Assembly: GCF_020515695.1 (NCBI RefSeq)
Contig: NZ_JAIWJA010000005.1
Location: forward strand, 310,001 to 374,000
Direction: 5' to 3'
Source: Pseudomonas sp. MWU16-30317
Lineage (GTDB): Bacteria > Pseudomonadota > Gammaproteobacteria > Pseudomonadales > Pseudomonadaceae
Length of the DNA stretch: 64,000 nt
The translations under genes were made by a program, and so were the position numbers. Below are positions 18,230-27,246 of the stretch, piece after piece (position 1 is the first letter of the stretch; every line of letters starts with the position of its first letter). The notes beneath the pieces are model-generated. The model was given only the letters and a program-made list of their open reading frames with translations, had not been told where the DNA came from and made no database searches.

Positions 18230-18736
18230 ATGGCCAAGTCCCTCGCCCCGATGACCGCATCCGAATGGTTCGATCTGTTCGAGCATGGCTTGCGTTCGCT
18301 GGGTGATCGGCTGCCTCAGGCGCTGCGGCTCAATGGTTCGGGCGAGCAGTGGATTCAGGCGCAATTGAGCCTGTATGCCTGGTACCAGCACGACATGGAA
18401 ATCTGGAGCGGTGACCGCAACGCCCCGGACTTGCCCGGTCGCCTGTTCACCCATGACCAGCAAATGGCCGTCGAGATCAAGTACCTGCGCAAGCCCCAGC
18501 GCGCGCGCCTGACGACCACCGCGCCGCTGGACCGCCCGTCAGCGGTCAATGATGCCAGCCTGTGCGACGATATCGAGCGCCTGAAATCCCTGCAGGGCTA
18601 CCAGCACCGGTTCATGGTCGTGGTGTCCGCTGACGGCATCGATAACGCCATCGACACCGACACACTCACTCATGGTGCGATGATGCAGCGCCAATTCGCG
18701 GTGGCTGGCGGTTCGATCCGCGTTTGCCAGATCTGA
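18230..18736 (+). CDS. conserved protein of unknown function, possible nuclease-like fold
   Basis: This 168-residue soluble protein starts at an ATG preceded by CAAGGA. I recognise no family. The stretch QQMAVEIKYLRKP contains a Glu-x-Lys in a hydrophobic strand context, and the protein is acidic with a Trp/Tyr-rich first half (WIQAQLSLYAWYQHDMEIWSGD). The ExK motif recalls PD-(D/E)xK nuclease folds, but this is only a hint. It lies just after the MocR gene on the same strand, with a 96-bp gap, so cotranscription is possible but not evident. Confidence 0.6.
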   Translation: MAKSLAPMTASEWFDLFEHGLRSLGDRLPQALRLNGSGEQWIQAQLSLYAWYQHDMEIWSGDRNAPDLPGRLFTHDQQMAVEIKYLRKPQRARLTTTAPLDRPSAVNDASLCDDIERLKSLQGYQHRFMVVVSADGIDNAIDTDTLTHGAMMQRQFAVAGGSIRVCQI

Positions 18737-18977
18737 GCAATCGCTTCTACACCTAGCCCTCTGCAATGGCGGCGATCCGCGCAATGTTCTAGCCCCACCT
18801 ACAACCTTCGGGGCAGAGCCCCCTGACGTATTCCCCTCAAAATCCCCTACCGGTTTGCTGGCGTCCACGGAACTCCCATTCCTAGAATGCCTTCAACAGC
18901 AGGGCTGACGGCGCATGGCGTTCATTGCCTTGCGACAGCCGTCTTCGCCTCTAAAACCAAGAAAGGAAGCCTCCTGT

Positions 18978-19814
18978 ATGACGATCCCTGCCATCTCCCT
19001 CAACGACGGCACCACTATCCCCGCCGTCGGCTTCGGTACCTGCAAGCTCAACGGCTCGCCGGGCGTAGAGGCCATATTGCGGGCCATCGATTCGGGCTAT
19101 CGCTTGCTCGACAGCGCCTTTGCCTACGAGAACGAAGGAGCCGTGGGCGAAGCGGTGCGCCAGACCACGATCCATCGGGCGGAACTGCGCGTCACCTCGA
19201 AGCTCCCCGGCCGCTACTACAAATATGAGGACGCATTGGCCACCGTCGAAGAATCCCTCTATCGCACCCGGCTCGATTACATAGACCTGTACCTGCTGCA
19301 CTGGCCCAACCCGCAACAGGGGCTGTACCTCGAAGCCTGGAGCGCTCTGGTCGAGGCCCGTCAGCGTGGCTGGGTGAAATCCATCGGTGTGTGCAACTTC
19401 CTGCCAGCACACCTGGAAACGCTGATTGCCGCCAGTGGCATCACGCCGGTCGTCAACCAGATCGAATTGCACCCGTACTTCCCGCAGGCCGAGCAGTTGG
19501 CGTGGGACAAAGCGCACGGCATCGTCACCGAGGCGTGGAGCCCGATCGGCCGTGGTAATGACCTGCAGCACCATCCGCTACTGCAAGGTATTGCGCAGCG
19601 CACCGGCAAGAGCGTGGTGCAGGTGATCCTGCGCTGGCAGTACCAACTTGGCGCCGTCGCGCTGCCCAAGGCAAGCTCGGCCAAACGCCAAGAGGAAAAC
19701 CTCGCGCTGTTCGATTTCGAATTGTCGGGAGAAGAGATGAAGGCCATCGCCGGATTGGCGAAGCCGGATGGCCGGATCCTGGGGCAGGATCCGGCGAGTT
19801 ACGAAGAGCTCTGA
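18978..19814 (+). CDS. aldo/keto reductase (copy 1)
   Basis: The 278-residue NADPH-dependent reductase has the AKR tetrad visible as D in GYRLLDSA, Y in YENEG, K in TSKLPGR and H in LLHWPNP. The C-terminal cofactor region is VALPKASSAKRQEENLALFDF. It starts at ATG 18978 after GAAAGGAAG. It is closely similar over full length to the reductase at 21260-22096, so one is a duplicate of the other. Substrate unknown; 2,5-diketogluconate-reductase-like members are the nearest type. The PtxS-like operator downstream belongs to the next transcription unit. Confidence 0.87.
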   Translation: MTIPAISLNDGTTIPAVGFGTCKLNGSPGVEAILRAIDSGYRLLDSAFAYENEGAVGEAVRQTTIHRAELRVTSKLPGRYYKYEDALATVEESLYRTRLDYIDLYLLHWPNPQQGLYLEAWSALVEARQRGWVKSIGVCNFLPAHLETLIAASGITPVVNQIELHPYFPQAEQLAWDKAHGIVTEAWSPIGRGNDLQHHPLLQGIAQRTGKSVVQVILRWQYQLGAVALPKASSAKRQEENLALFDFELSGEEMKAIAGLAKPDGRILGQDPASYEEL

Positions 19815-20029
19815 TCGATAAGGGGTGTGCTTGCGGGGGATTCAGGTCCCTCGCTGCTCGCGCTCCGCCGGCCTGGCTACACCGTAAATACTCACCCAAC
19901 GGAACTCCCCGGGCCCACAGCCTTCAATAGTTAAACCGCAGCTAAAAATATCGTCACAAAGCTTGAGGCGCAGGAAATCTATAGTTGACGTTCGTGTGCA
20001 TGGCCTTCGGGCTTTTTTTTGCACTGGAT

Positions 20030-20045
20030 CTGAAACCGGTTTCAG
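20030..20045. promoter_or_regulatory. perfect PtxS/LacI-type operator palindrome
   Basis: The 16-base sequence CTGAAACCGGTTTCAG is a perfect palindrome. Its inner 14 bases equal the recognition site described for PtxS, the Pseudomonas LacI-family regulator of 2-ketogluconate and glucose genes. It lies 35 bases upstream of the GTG start of the following gene. TTGACG at 19985-19990 is a possible -35 but no good -10 is clear. Regulation by PtxS is inferred from the match. Confidence 0.75.
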
Positions 20046-20079
20046 TCTTTTATCCACCCTCAACGAAGTAGGTCCGTAC

Positions 20080-21234
20080 GTGAACAACCTGTCTTTGAAA
20101 CCCCTGTGCCTGAGCCTCATGATGGCTATTGCGCCGCTCGCTGCCCACGCCGAAACCGCCGACCGCAGCCAGGTCCCTGTGGGCTCGCTGACTGAAGTGG
20201 CCGCCTTCGCCGGCCCTGGCCCTTCCGGCATTGTCGTCACCCCGCAAGGCCGCACCTTCGTCGGCTTCCCGCGGCACGCTATCGACCACCCCGGCATGAC
20301 CCTCGGCGAACTGGTCAACGGCAAACTGCAACCCTATCCTTCGGCGCAGGTTAGCGAACCTTCGGCCCTTACCGACGCGCAACGCCTAATCTCGGTTCAC
20401 GGCATGACCCTCGACACCAGCGGTATGCTCTGGTTGATCGACGATGGCAAGCACGCCGGCCACGACGGTATCGCCCCAGGCGCCGCGAAAGTCGTCGGCA
20501 TCGACCTGAACACCAACAAAATCGTGCACTCCGTCGTGCTCAAGGATGCGCTGCTGCAAGACAGCCACATGAACGATCTGCGCGTCGACCTCACCCACGG
20601 TGCCCAGGGCACCGCGTTTGTGGCTGACTCGTCGTTCGGCGACTCGCCGGCCATTGTCGTGGTCGACATCGCCACCGGCAAACAGCGCCGCGTGCTGAGC
20701 AACGATCCTTCAGTGGTGCCGCAAAAAGACTTCGTCACCCAGCTTGACGGCGTGCCGATGCGCTATGAGGGTGGCAAATCGCTGTTTCCCCATGGTGGTG
20801 TCGACAGCGTCGCCCTGGCCCCGGATAGCTCGCGCCTGTACTACTCGCCGCTGACCAGCCGTCACCTGTGGAGCCTGCCAACTGCGGCTCTGGCGAACTT
20901 CAGCCTGGATGACAAGCAACTGGCCAAAGAGATTCGTGACGAAGGCGAAAAAGTCATGACCGACGGCATGGACATGGACCGCCAGGGCCGCCTGTACCTC
21001 ACCGACGCCGAGCACCACCAGATCCTGCGTCGCTGGCCCGACGGCCACCTCGACGTGGTGCTGCGTGATCCGCGGCTGGTCTGGCCAGATGGGCTGTTCG
21101 TCGCCGGCAACTCGGTATACGTCACCCTTGGCCAGTGGGACCGCCTGGGCAAAAACGTCGACACCCGCAAGCCACCTTACCTGTTGATCCGTACCTCCAC
21201 CGACGGGACGCCGAACTTCAACGCGCAACCCTGA
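20080..21234 (+). CDS. exported royal-jelly / dopachrome-tautomerase-related beta-propeller protein
   Basis: This protein of about 384 residues has a signal peptide (LKPLCLSLMMAIAPLAAHAE) and an MRJP/yellow-type propeller: FVGFPRH, LISVHGMTLDTSGMLWLIDDG, FVADSSFGDSPAIVVVDI, SVALAPDSSRLYYSPLTSRHLWSLP and DGMDMDRQGRLYLTDAEHHQI. Bacterial members are periplasmic; some act on sugar lactones or quinones, but the reaction is unknown. GTG 20080 with TAGG about 9 bases before is the likeliest start. The gap to the second reductase is only 25 bp, so the two are probably one operon under the PtxS-type site. Confidence 0.78.
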   Translation: MNNLSLKPLCLSLMMAIAPLAAHAETADRSQVPVGSLTEVAAFAGPGPSGIVVTPQGRTFVGFPRHAIDHPGMTLGELVNGKLQPYPSAQVSEPSALTDAQRLISVHGMTLDTSGMLWLIDDGKHAGHDGIAPGAAKVVGIDLNTNKIVHSVVLKDALLQDSHMNDLRVDLTHGAQGTAFVADSSFGDSPAIVVVDIATGKQRRVLSNDPSVVPQKDFVTQLDGVPMRYEGGKSLFPHGGVDSVALAPDSSRLYYSPLTSRHLWSLPTAALANFSLDDKQLAKEIRDEGEKVMTDGMDMDRQGRLYLTDAEHHQILRRWPDGHLDVVLRDPRLVWPDGLFVAGNSVYVTLGQWDRLGKNVDTRKPPYLLIRTSTDGTPNFNAQP

Positions 21235-21259
21235 ACCCCCTAGAAAAGGAAGCCTCGCC

Positions 21260-22096
21260 ATGACCATTCCTGCCATCACCCTCAACGACGGAACTGATAT
21301 CCCTGCAGTCGGTTTCGGGACCTACAAGCTCAACGGCGAAGACGGCGTGGGTGCCATCGTCAATGCCATCGACTCCGGCTACCGATTGCTCGACAGCGCC
21401 GTCAATTACGAGAACGAAGGTGCGGTCGGCGAGGCGGTGCGCCGCAGCCGTATCCCCCGAGAAGACTTGCGCATCACCTCCAAGCTGCCCGGCCGCCATC
21501 ATGCCTACGACCAGGCGCTGACGTGCATCCAAGAGTCGCTGTTCCGCACGCAACTGGGCTACATCGACATCTACCTCATGCACTGGCCCAACCCCAAGCA
21601 AGGCCTGTATGTGGAAGCCTGGAGTGCCTTGGTCGAAGCGCAGAAACGCGGCTGGGTGAAGTCCATCGGCGTGTGCAACTTCCTGCCGGAGCATCTCGAA
21701 AAAATCATTGCCGCCAGCGGCGTGACACCGTGCATCAATCAGATCGAACTGCACCCGTACTTTCCCCAGCACGCGCAGTTGGCCTGGGACAAGGCGCACG
21801 GCATCGTCACCCAGGCCTGGAGCCCGATCGGGCGCGGCAATGACATGGCCAAGGACCCGGTGTTACAGCAGATTGCCGACCGGGTAGGGCGTAGCGTGGT
21901 GCAGGTGATTTTGCGCTGGCACCACCAGCTCGGCGCCGTCGCACTGCCCAAGGCCAGCTCGGTGAAACGTCAGCAGGAGAATCTGGCGCTGTTCGATTTT
22001 GAATTGACGGCAGCGGACATGGCCGCGATCGCGACCCTGGCCAAGCCTGATGGGCGTACGGCGGATCAGGATCCGGCGCAGTACGAGGAGTTCTGA
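21260..22096 (+). CDS. aldo/keto reductase (copy 2)
   Basis: This is a 278-residue paralogue of the reductase at 18978-19814, with identical length and matching motifs: DSAVNYENEGAVGEAV, TSKLPGRH, YLMHWPNPK, ELHPYFPQ and VALPKASSVKRQQENLALFDF. All four catalytic residues are present. AAAAGGAAG precedes the ATG. It is downstream of the MRJP-like gene in what looks like one transcription unit. The pair could divide related carbonyl substrates or reflect recent tandem duplication. Confidence 0.87.
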   Translation: MTIPAITLNDGTDIPAVGFGTYKLNGEDGVGAIVNAIDSGYRLLDSAVNYENEGAVGEAVRRSRIPREDLRITSKLPGRHHAYDQALTCIQESLFRTQLGYIDIYLMHWPNPKQGLYVEAWSALVEAQKRGWVKSIGVCNFLPEHLEKIIAASGVTPCINQIELHPYFPQHAQLAWDKAHGIVTQAWSPIGRGNDMAKDPVLQQIADRVGRSVVQVILRWHHQLGAVALPKASSVKRQQENLALFDFELTAADMAAIATLAKPDGRTADQDPAQYEEF

Positions 22097-22144
22097 TTCG
22101 GGCTGGATCTGCGGCTGCGCTGATGTCTTTAGCGTTGCGGCTGA

Positions 22145-22216
22145 CCCCTTCGCGGGCACGCTTTGCTTGCACAAGTGCACGGCGCTGTAGGAGCAAAGCT
22201 TGCTCGCGAAGAGGCC
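22145..22216. repeat. REPIN
   Basis: Two REP arms in inverted orientation, CCTTCGCGGGCA near 22146 and TGCTCGCGAAGAGG near 22201-22214, enclose the signature GTAGGAGCAAAGC. The element lies between the converging reductase and chemoreceptor genes. Confidence 0.7.
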
Positions 22217-22242
22217 ATCGGCCTCATCGCGAGTCATCAGGC

Positions 22243-23874
22243 TTACACCTTGAACCGCAACACCACCTGATTCAGCGCCACCGCCAACTGCGACAACTCC
22301 CCACTCGCCGCTGACGTCTGATTGGCCCCGGCCGACGTCTGGATCGACAGATCCCGAATACTGGTCAGATTGCGATCCACCTCACGCGCCACCTGCGCCT
22401 GCTCCTCGGTTGCCGTCGCAATGCTCACGTTGCGCTCATTGATCTGCACGATCGCCTGAGTGATCTCGGTCAACGCCCGCCCGGCGGCTTCAGCCACATC
22501 CAGGCTGGCCCGCGCGCGCTCGCTGCTATGGCCCATGGCCGTGACCGCCTTGCTGGCACCGCCCTGGATCGAATCGACCATCTTTTCGATTTCAGCCGTC
22601 GACTGCTGCGTGCGATGCGCCAAGGCCCGCACTTCATCCGCCACCACCGCAAAACCGCGCCCGGCCTCACCGGCGCGCGCCGCTTCGATCGCCGCGTTGA
22701 GCGCCAACAGGTTGGTCTGCTCGGCAATCCCGCGGATCACATCCAGCACGCCGCTGATGCCCTGCACCTGCACCGCCAGGCCATCGATCTCGACCGCGGT
22801 CGCGCCCACTGCCGCATGCAGCTCGTTGATCACGTTGACGGTTTCACCTACACGCTGACGGCCGTTTTCTGCCGACTGGCTGGAATCGCGCGCGGCCGTC
22901 GAAGCCGCTGCCGCATTACGCGCTACTTCTTCCACCGCAGCGCTCATCTGATTGATGGCGGTCGCGGCCTGGTTGATCTCGTCGTTCTGACGCTGCACGC
23001 CGCGCAGCGAATCCTCAGTCACGGCGGTCATCTCTTCGGAGGTCGAAGCCAACTGGTTCGATGAATCGCCCAGCTCGCCCAAAGTGCGGCGCAGGTTCTG
23101 CTGCATCACCGACAGCGCCACCAACAAGCGGCCCGGCTCGTCACGGCCCTCGACATCGATCGGCTTGCTCAAATCGTTAGCGGCGATCTGCTCGGCCACT
23201 GCCAGTGCCTTGGCGATCGGCGCCACCAGGCTGCGGGTGAACAGCGCGGCCAAACCCAGGGTCGCGGCAAGGGCGACGATAATCGCGGCGATGGTCACGT
23301 TGCGCGTTTGCGTGTAGGTATCGTCGGCGCGGGCGTCGGATTCTGCCGACTTGAGATCTGCCAGATGGGTAATGTTGGCGATGTCCTTGGCCAGCGCATC
23401 GGCGGCCTGCGTCTGCTCGCCAGACGGCGCGGTGAAGCTGCTGATCAAGTCGTCACGCTTGTGCGCCACAGCATCCAGATAACGCGAATGCACCGCCAGG
23501 TAAGCGCGCATATGGCTTTCCATATCGCTGTACGCCGCCTGGCCACGCTCAGTGATCAGCAGCGGCTTGAGCTTTTGGGTATCGGCTTCCAGATCGCTAC
23601 GGCCTTGGGTGATGCGCTTTTGCGCCGCAGCAATACTGTCAGCATCCTGCGCGGTACGCAGATTGGTATTGCCCAGACGGATGGTCAGCAGGTCGCTCTT
23701 GATCGCCGCGATGGCCTGAATGGTTGGCAACACGTTGTCCTGCAACGTCTCGCGCGCCTCCTTCAGACCTACAGCCTGCTGCAGCGAGAACAACCCTAGC
23801 GCCGTGATCAGCACGGCGAAAAAGCCGAAGCAAAGCAAAGAACGGGGAGCGATGTTGAGGTTTCTCAGATTCAT
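22243..23874 (-). CDS. methyl-accepting chemotaxis protein with 4HB sensor
   Basis: This chemoreceptor has 543 residues: TM1 (SLLCFGFFAVLITALGLFSL), a periplasmic four-helix-bundle sensor of about 150 residues, TM2 (VTIAAIIVALAATLGLAALF), HAMP (IAKALAVAEQIAANDLSKPI) and the signalling domain with EQTNLLALNAAIEAARAGE and GRGFAVVADEVRALAHRTQ. The length and the 'DNVLPTIQAIAAIKSDLLTIR' start of the sensor match 4HB_MCP receptors for small organic compounds. Ligand unknown. No CheR-tether pentapeptide is seen. It is separate from the MCP at 5664-7322 and differs in its sensor. Confidence 0.9.
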   Translation of the reverse strand: MNLRNLNIAPRSLLCFGFFAVLITALGLFSLQQAVGLKEARETLQDNVLPTIQAIAAIKSDLLTIRLGNTNLRTAQDADSIAAAQKRITQGRSDLEADTQKLKPLLITERGQAAYSDMESHMRAYLAVHSRYLDAVAHKRDDLISSFTAPSGEQTQAADALAKDIANITHLADLKSAESDARADDTYTQTRNVTIAAIIVALAATLGLAALFTRSLVAPIAKALAVAEQIAANDLSKPIDVEGRDEPGRLLVALSVMQQNLRRTLGELGDSSNQLASTSEEMTAVTEDSLRGVQRQNDEINQAATAINQMSAAVEEVARNAAAASTAARDSSQSAENGRQRVGETVNVINELHAAVGATAVEIDGLAVQVQGISGVLDVIRGIAEQTNLLALNAAIEAARAGEAGRGFAVVADEVRALAHRTQQSTAEIEKMVDSIQGGASKAVTAMGHSSERARASLDVAEAAGRALTEITQAIVQINERNVSIATATEEQAQVAREVDRNLTSIRDLSIQTSAGANQTSAASGELSQLAVALNQVVLRFKV

Positions 23875-24268
23875 GCGGGTGGCCCGTCAAGAAAGTAATT
23901 AATCCCAAGGTATCGACATGAATCGTTTCACCTTTAGTCATACAGATGAATATCTCTATGAAACTCGACCACCGTAGGTGAATTATTCTTTTTGGCAGGG
24001 CAAATGATCTGATGGGCTATTCGAACCTTTTCAAGTGGGTCCAGCCCGCCGGGTATCGAACAATCTATTCGATTGACTTTATTTTAGTTCAGGCAGGAAT
24101 TGGAAAAAGTAAATAAGAACTATCTGATTTTTCCAGAAAAAACTAGTTTTTACTAGATATTTCCGTGCTTTTTCCTGAGGTTCATTCCTGATATAGATTC
24201 CGCTTCCGTTAACGAGTGGCATTCAATCGAATGCATTTCGGCATAATAAATCCAATGGAGCGCAACCG
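23875..24268. other. AT-rich intergenic promoter region
   Basis: About 390 bases without a plausible gene, much more AT-rich than the surroundings. It contains the palindrome AAAAACTAGTTTTT at 24138-24151. It separates the divergent chemoreceptor and the TAXI transporter operon and presumably holds both promoters. No regulator can be named. Confidence 0.5.
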
Positions 24269-25216
24269 ATGAAACTCTTCTGTCACCTTCTAGCTGCCCT
24301 GGCGCTGTCCACCTTCGGCCTGGGCGCGCAAGCCGGCCCGACGTTTATCAACATCCTTACGGGCGGCACCAGCGGGGTCTATTACCCCATCGGGGTCGGC
24401 CTCTCGCAGATCTACGGGCAGAACATCGCCGACGTGAAGGTGACGGTGCAGGCCACCAAGGCTTCGGTCGAGAACCTCAACCTGCTGCAGAACGGCCGCG
24501 GCGAGCTGGCCCTGGCCCTCAGCGATTCGGTCGGCGATGCCCGCCGCGGCGTTGCCGAAGCCGGCTTCAAGCAGCCATTGGACAAGCTGCGCGCCATCGC
24601 CAATGTCTACCCCAACTACATCCAGATCGTCGCGAGCCAGCAGTCAGGCATCACTCGCCTGGAGGACCTCAAAGGTAAGCGCATTTCGGTCGGGGCGCCG
24701 AAATCCGGCACCGAACTCAACGCTCGGGCTATCCTCGCGGCGGCGGGCATGAGCTACGCCGACATGGCGCAGGTGCAGTTTTTGGCCTACGCCGAATCGG
24801 TCGAGCTGATCAAGAACCGCCAGCTCGATGCCACCTTGCAATCTTCCGGCCTCGGCATGGCGGCGATCCGCGACCTGGCGGCCAGCGTGCCGATCCGCTT
24901 CGTGCCGATACCTGCCGAGGTCGTGGCTGCCATCGACGATCCGGCCTACCAGGCCATGCCCATTCCCGCCGGGACCTACGACGGCCAGGAGGCCGACGTA
25001 CCGACCGTGGCCATCAACAATATTCTGGTCAGCCACACCGGGGTGTCCGACGACACGGCCTATCAAATGACTCGCTTGATGTTCGAGAACCTGCCGCGCC
25101 TCGGCAACGCCCATTCCGCCGTCAAATCGATTGATGTAAAGAATGCCGCCCAGCACCTGCCGATCGAATTGCACCCCGGCGCCAAGCGTTACTATGAAGA
25201 AGTTGGAGCGCTGTGA
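24269..25216 (+). CDS. TAXI family TRAP transporter solute-binding protein
   Basis: The 315-residue periplasmic binding protein has a signal peptide (MKLFCHLLAALALSTFGLGAQA) and the TAXI hallmarks ILTGGTSGVYYPIGVGLSQIY near the N-terminus and LKGKRISVGAPKSGTELNARAIL in the middle. TAXI proteins deliver small carboxylates, often dicarboxylates or glutamate-like compounds, to a fused TRAP permease. Its stop overlaps the GTG start of the permease gene (GTGA), so the two are translationally coupled. Substrate unknown. Confidence 0.9.
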   Translation: MKLFCHLLAALALSTFGLGAQAGPTFINILTGGTSGVYYPIGVGLSQIYGQNIADVKVTVQATKASVENLNLLQNGRGELALALSDSVGDARRGVAEAGFKQPLDKLRAIANVYPNYIQIVASQQSGITRLEDLKGKRISVGAPKSGTELNARAILAAAGMSYADMAQVQFLAYAESVELIKNRQLDATLQSSGLGMAAIRDLAASVPIRFVPIPAEVVAAIDDPAYQAMPIPAGTYDGQEADVPTVAINNILVSHTGVSDDTAYQMTRLMFENLPRLGNAHSAVKSIDVKNAAQHLPIELHPGAKRYYEEVGAL

Positions 25217-27246
25217 GCATGACTGAAGTCGAGCAGCAGGCCCCCATCACAGCGCCGCCCTGGACGCGCGTGCTATTCGTCATCGCTATCGCATTTTCAA
25301 CTTTCCAGATCGTCACGGCGGCGTTCCATCCCTTCTCCAGCCAAGTGCTGCGCGCGCTGCATGTGGGCTTTCTGCTGGTGATGGTCTACCTCGCCGTACC
25401 GGCGGCGGGCCAGAGCGTCACTGCCCGTGCCTGGGGTTGGCTTTTGGCGCTGGCCGCCATTGGGACCGCCGCCTACCAGCAGTTTTTCGAAGCCGACCTG
25501 ATCCAGCGTTCCGGCGACCTCACCGGCGCCGACCTGTGGATCGGTGTGGTGCTGGTGGTGCTGGTATTCGAAGCTGCCCGGCGGCAGATGGGCCTGGCCC
25601 TGCCGCTGATTTGCGCGCTGTTCATCGCCTATGCGTTGTTAGGCCAGTACCTGCCGGGCGATCTGGCGCATCGCGGTTACGATCTAGACCAGTTAATCAA
25701 CCAATTGGCCTTCGGCACCGAAGGCTTCTACGGCACGCCCACCTATGTGTCGGCCACCTATATCTTCCTGTTCATTCTGTTTGGCGCCTTTCTCGAGCAG
25801 GCCGGGATGATCAAGCTGTTTACCGACTTCGCCATGGGCCTGTTCGGCCACAAGGTCGGCGGGCCGGCCAAGGTGTCGGTGGTGTCCTCGGCGTTGATGG
25901 GCACCATCACCGGCTCCGGGGTCGCCAACGTGGTTACCACCGGGCAGTTCACCATCCCCTTGATGAAGCGTTTTGGCTACGGCGCCGGGTTTGCGGGCGG
26001 GGTCGAGTCCACGGCAAGCATGGGTAGCCAATTGATGCCGCCGGTGATGGGTGCGGTGGCGTTCATCATGGCCGAAACCCTCAACGTGCCGTTCATCGAA
26101 GTGGCCAAGGCGGCGCTATTGCCGGCGGTTCTGTATTTCGTGTCGGTGTTCTGGATGGTTCACCTCGAAGCGCGCCGCGCCGGCCTGAGCGGCTTGCCCA
26201 AGGCGCAGTGCCCTGACCCATGGGCGGCGGTGCGCCAGCGCTGGTACTTGCTGATTCCCTTGGGCGTGCTGGTGTATTTGTTGTTCTCGGGCCACACGCC
26301 ATTGTTTTCCGGCACAGTCGGGCTGGCGTTGACTGCCATCGTGATACTCGGCTCGGCGGTGGCGTTGCGGGTCTCGGCATTCAAGCTGCGTTGTGCGTTC
26401 TGGATCGCCCTTGGCCTGCTGTGCAGCGGGTTCTTTCAGGTCGGCATCGGCGCGGTATTCGCCGTGATCGCGGTACTGATCGCGCTGTGCGCCTGGCATC
26501 GGGGGTCGCGTGCCACCTTGCGGCTGTGCTTGCAGGCGCTGGTCGAAGGCGCGCGTCATGCAGTGCCGGTGGGTATCGCCTGCGCCTTGGTCGGGGTGAT
26601 CATCGGCGTGGTCTCGCTGACCGGCGTGGCGTCGTCGTTCGCAGGGTTCATACTCGGCATCGGCGAGAAGAGCCTGTTCCTCTCACTGCTGTTGACCATG
26701 CTCACCTGTCTGGTGCTGGGCATGGGCATCCCGACCATTCCCAACTACATCATCACCAGTTCCATTGCCGCACCGGCGTTGCTCGAACTGGGCGTGCCGC
26801 TGCTGGTGTCGCACATGTTCGTGTTCTACTTCGGCATCCTCGCCGACCTCACCCCGCCAGTCGCCTTGGCTTGTTTCGCCGCGGCGCCCATCGCGCGGGA
26901 AACGGGGCTCAAGATCAGCCTGTGGGCCATCCGCATCGCCGTCGCCGGCTTCGTTGTGCCATTCATGGCGGTGTATGAACCGGCGTTGATGATGCAGGGC
27001 GGCGGCGCACTGGCGGTCATTTACGTGTTCGCCAAGGCCGCCTTGGCCATCGGGCTGTGGGGCGCAGTGTTCACAGGCTTTCTGGCGCAACCGCTGAGGC
27101 TTTGGGAGCGCTTGTTCGGCTTCGCGGCCGGGGTGTGCCTGGTGCTGGCACTGCCTTGGAGTGATGCGCTCGGCTTTGCCCTGGCCCTCGGTTTGATTGC
27201 CCAGCATCTGTGGCGCGCCCGTCAGTGCAGGGTCGCCTTGGCATGA
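25213..27246 (+). CDS. TRAP transporter permease, fused small and large membrane subunits
   Basis: This 677-residue integral membrane protein has an N-terminal 4TM-like part (DctQ equivalent, residues about 20-120) and a long DctM-type part with AGMIKLFTDFAMGLFGHKVGGPAKVSVVSSALMGTITGSGVANVVTTG and MGSQLMPPVMGAVAFIMAE. The DctM part ends with GMGIPTIPNYIITSSIAAPALLE and DLTPPVALACFAAAPIA. It imports the TAXI ligand with a Na+ or H+ gradient. The start is GTG 25213 or ATG 25219; the former overlaps the binding-protein stop. Confidence 0.9.
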   Translation: MSMTEVEQQAPITAPPWTRVLFVIAIAFSTFQIVTAAFHPFSSQVLRALHVGFLLVMVYLAVPAAGQSVTARAWGWLLALAAIGTAAYQQFFEADLIQRSGDLTGADLWIGVVLVVLVFEAARRQMGLALPLICALFIAYALLGQYLPGDLAHRGYDLDQLINQLAFGTEGFYGTPTYVSATYIFLFILFGAFLEQAGMIKLFTDFAMGLFGHKVGGPAKVSVVSSALMGTITGSGVANVVTTGQFTIPLMKRFGYGAGFAGGVESTASMGSQLMPPVMGAVAFIMAETLNVPFIEVAKAALLPAVLYFVSVFWMVHLEARRAGLSGLPKAQCPDPWAAVRQRWYLLIPLGVLVYLLFSGHTPLFSGTVGLALTAIVILGSAVALRVSAFKLRCAFWIALGLLCSGFFQVGIGAVFAVIAVLIALCAWHRGSRATLRLCLQALVEGARHAVPVGIACALVGVIIGVVSLTGVASSFAGFILGIGEKSLFLSLLLTMLTCLVLGMGIPTIPNYIITSSIAAPALLELGVPLLVSHMFVFYFGILADLTPPVALACFAAAPIARETGLKISLWAIRIAVAGFVVPFMAVYEPALMMQGGGALAVIYVFAKAALAIGLWGAVFTGFLAQPLRLWERLFGFAAGVCLVLALPWSDALGFALALGLIAQHLWRARQCRVALA

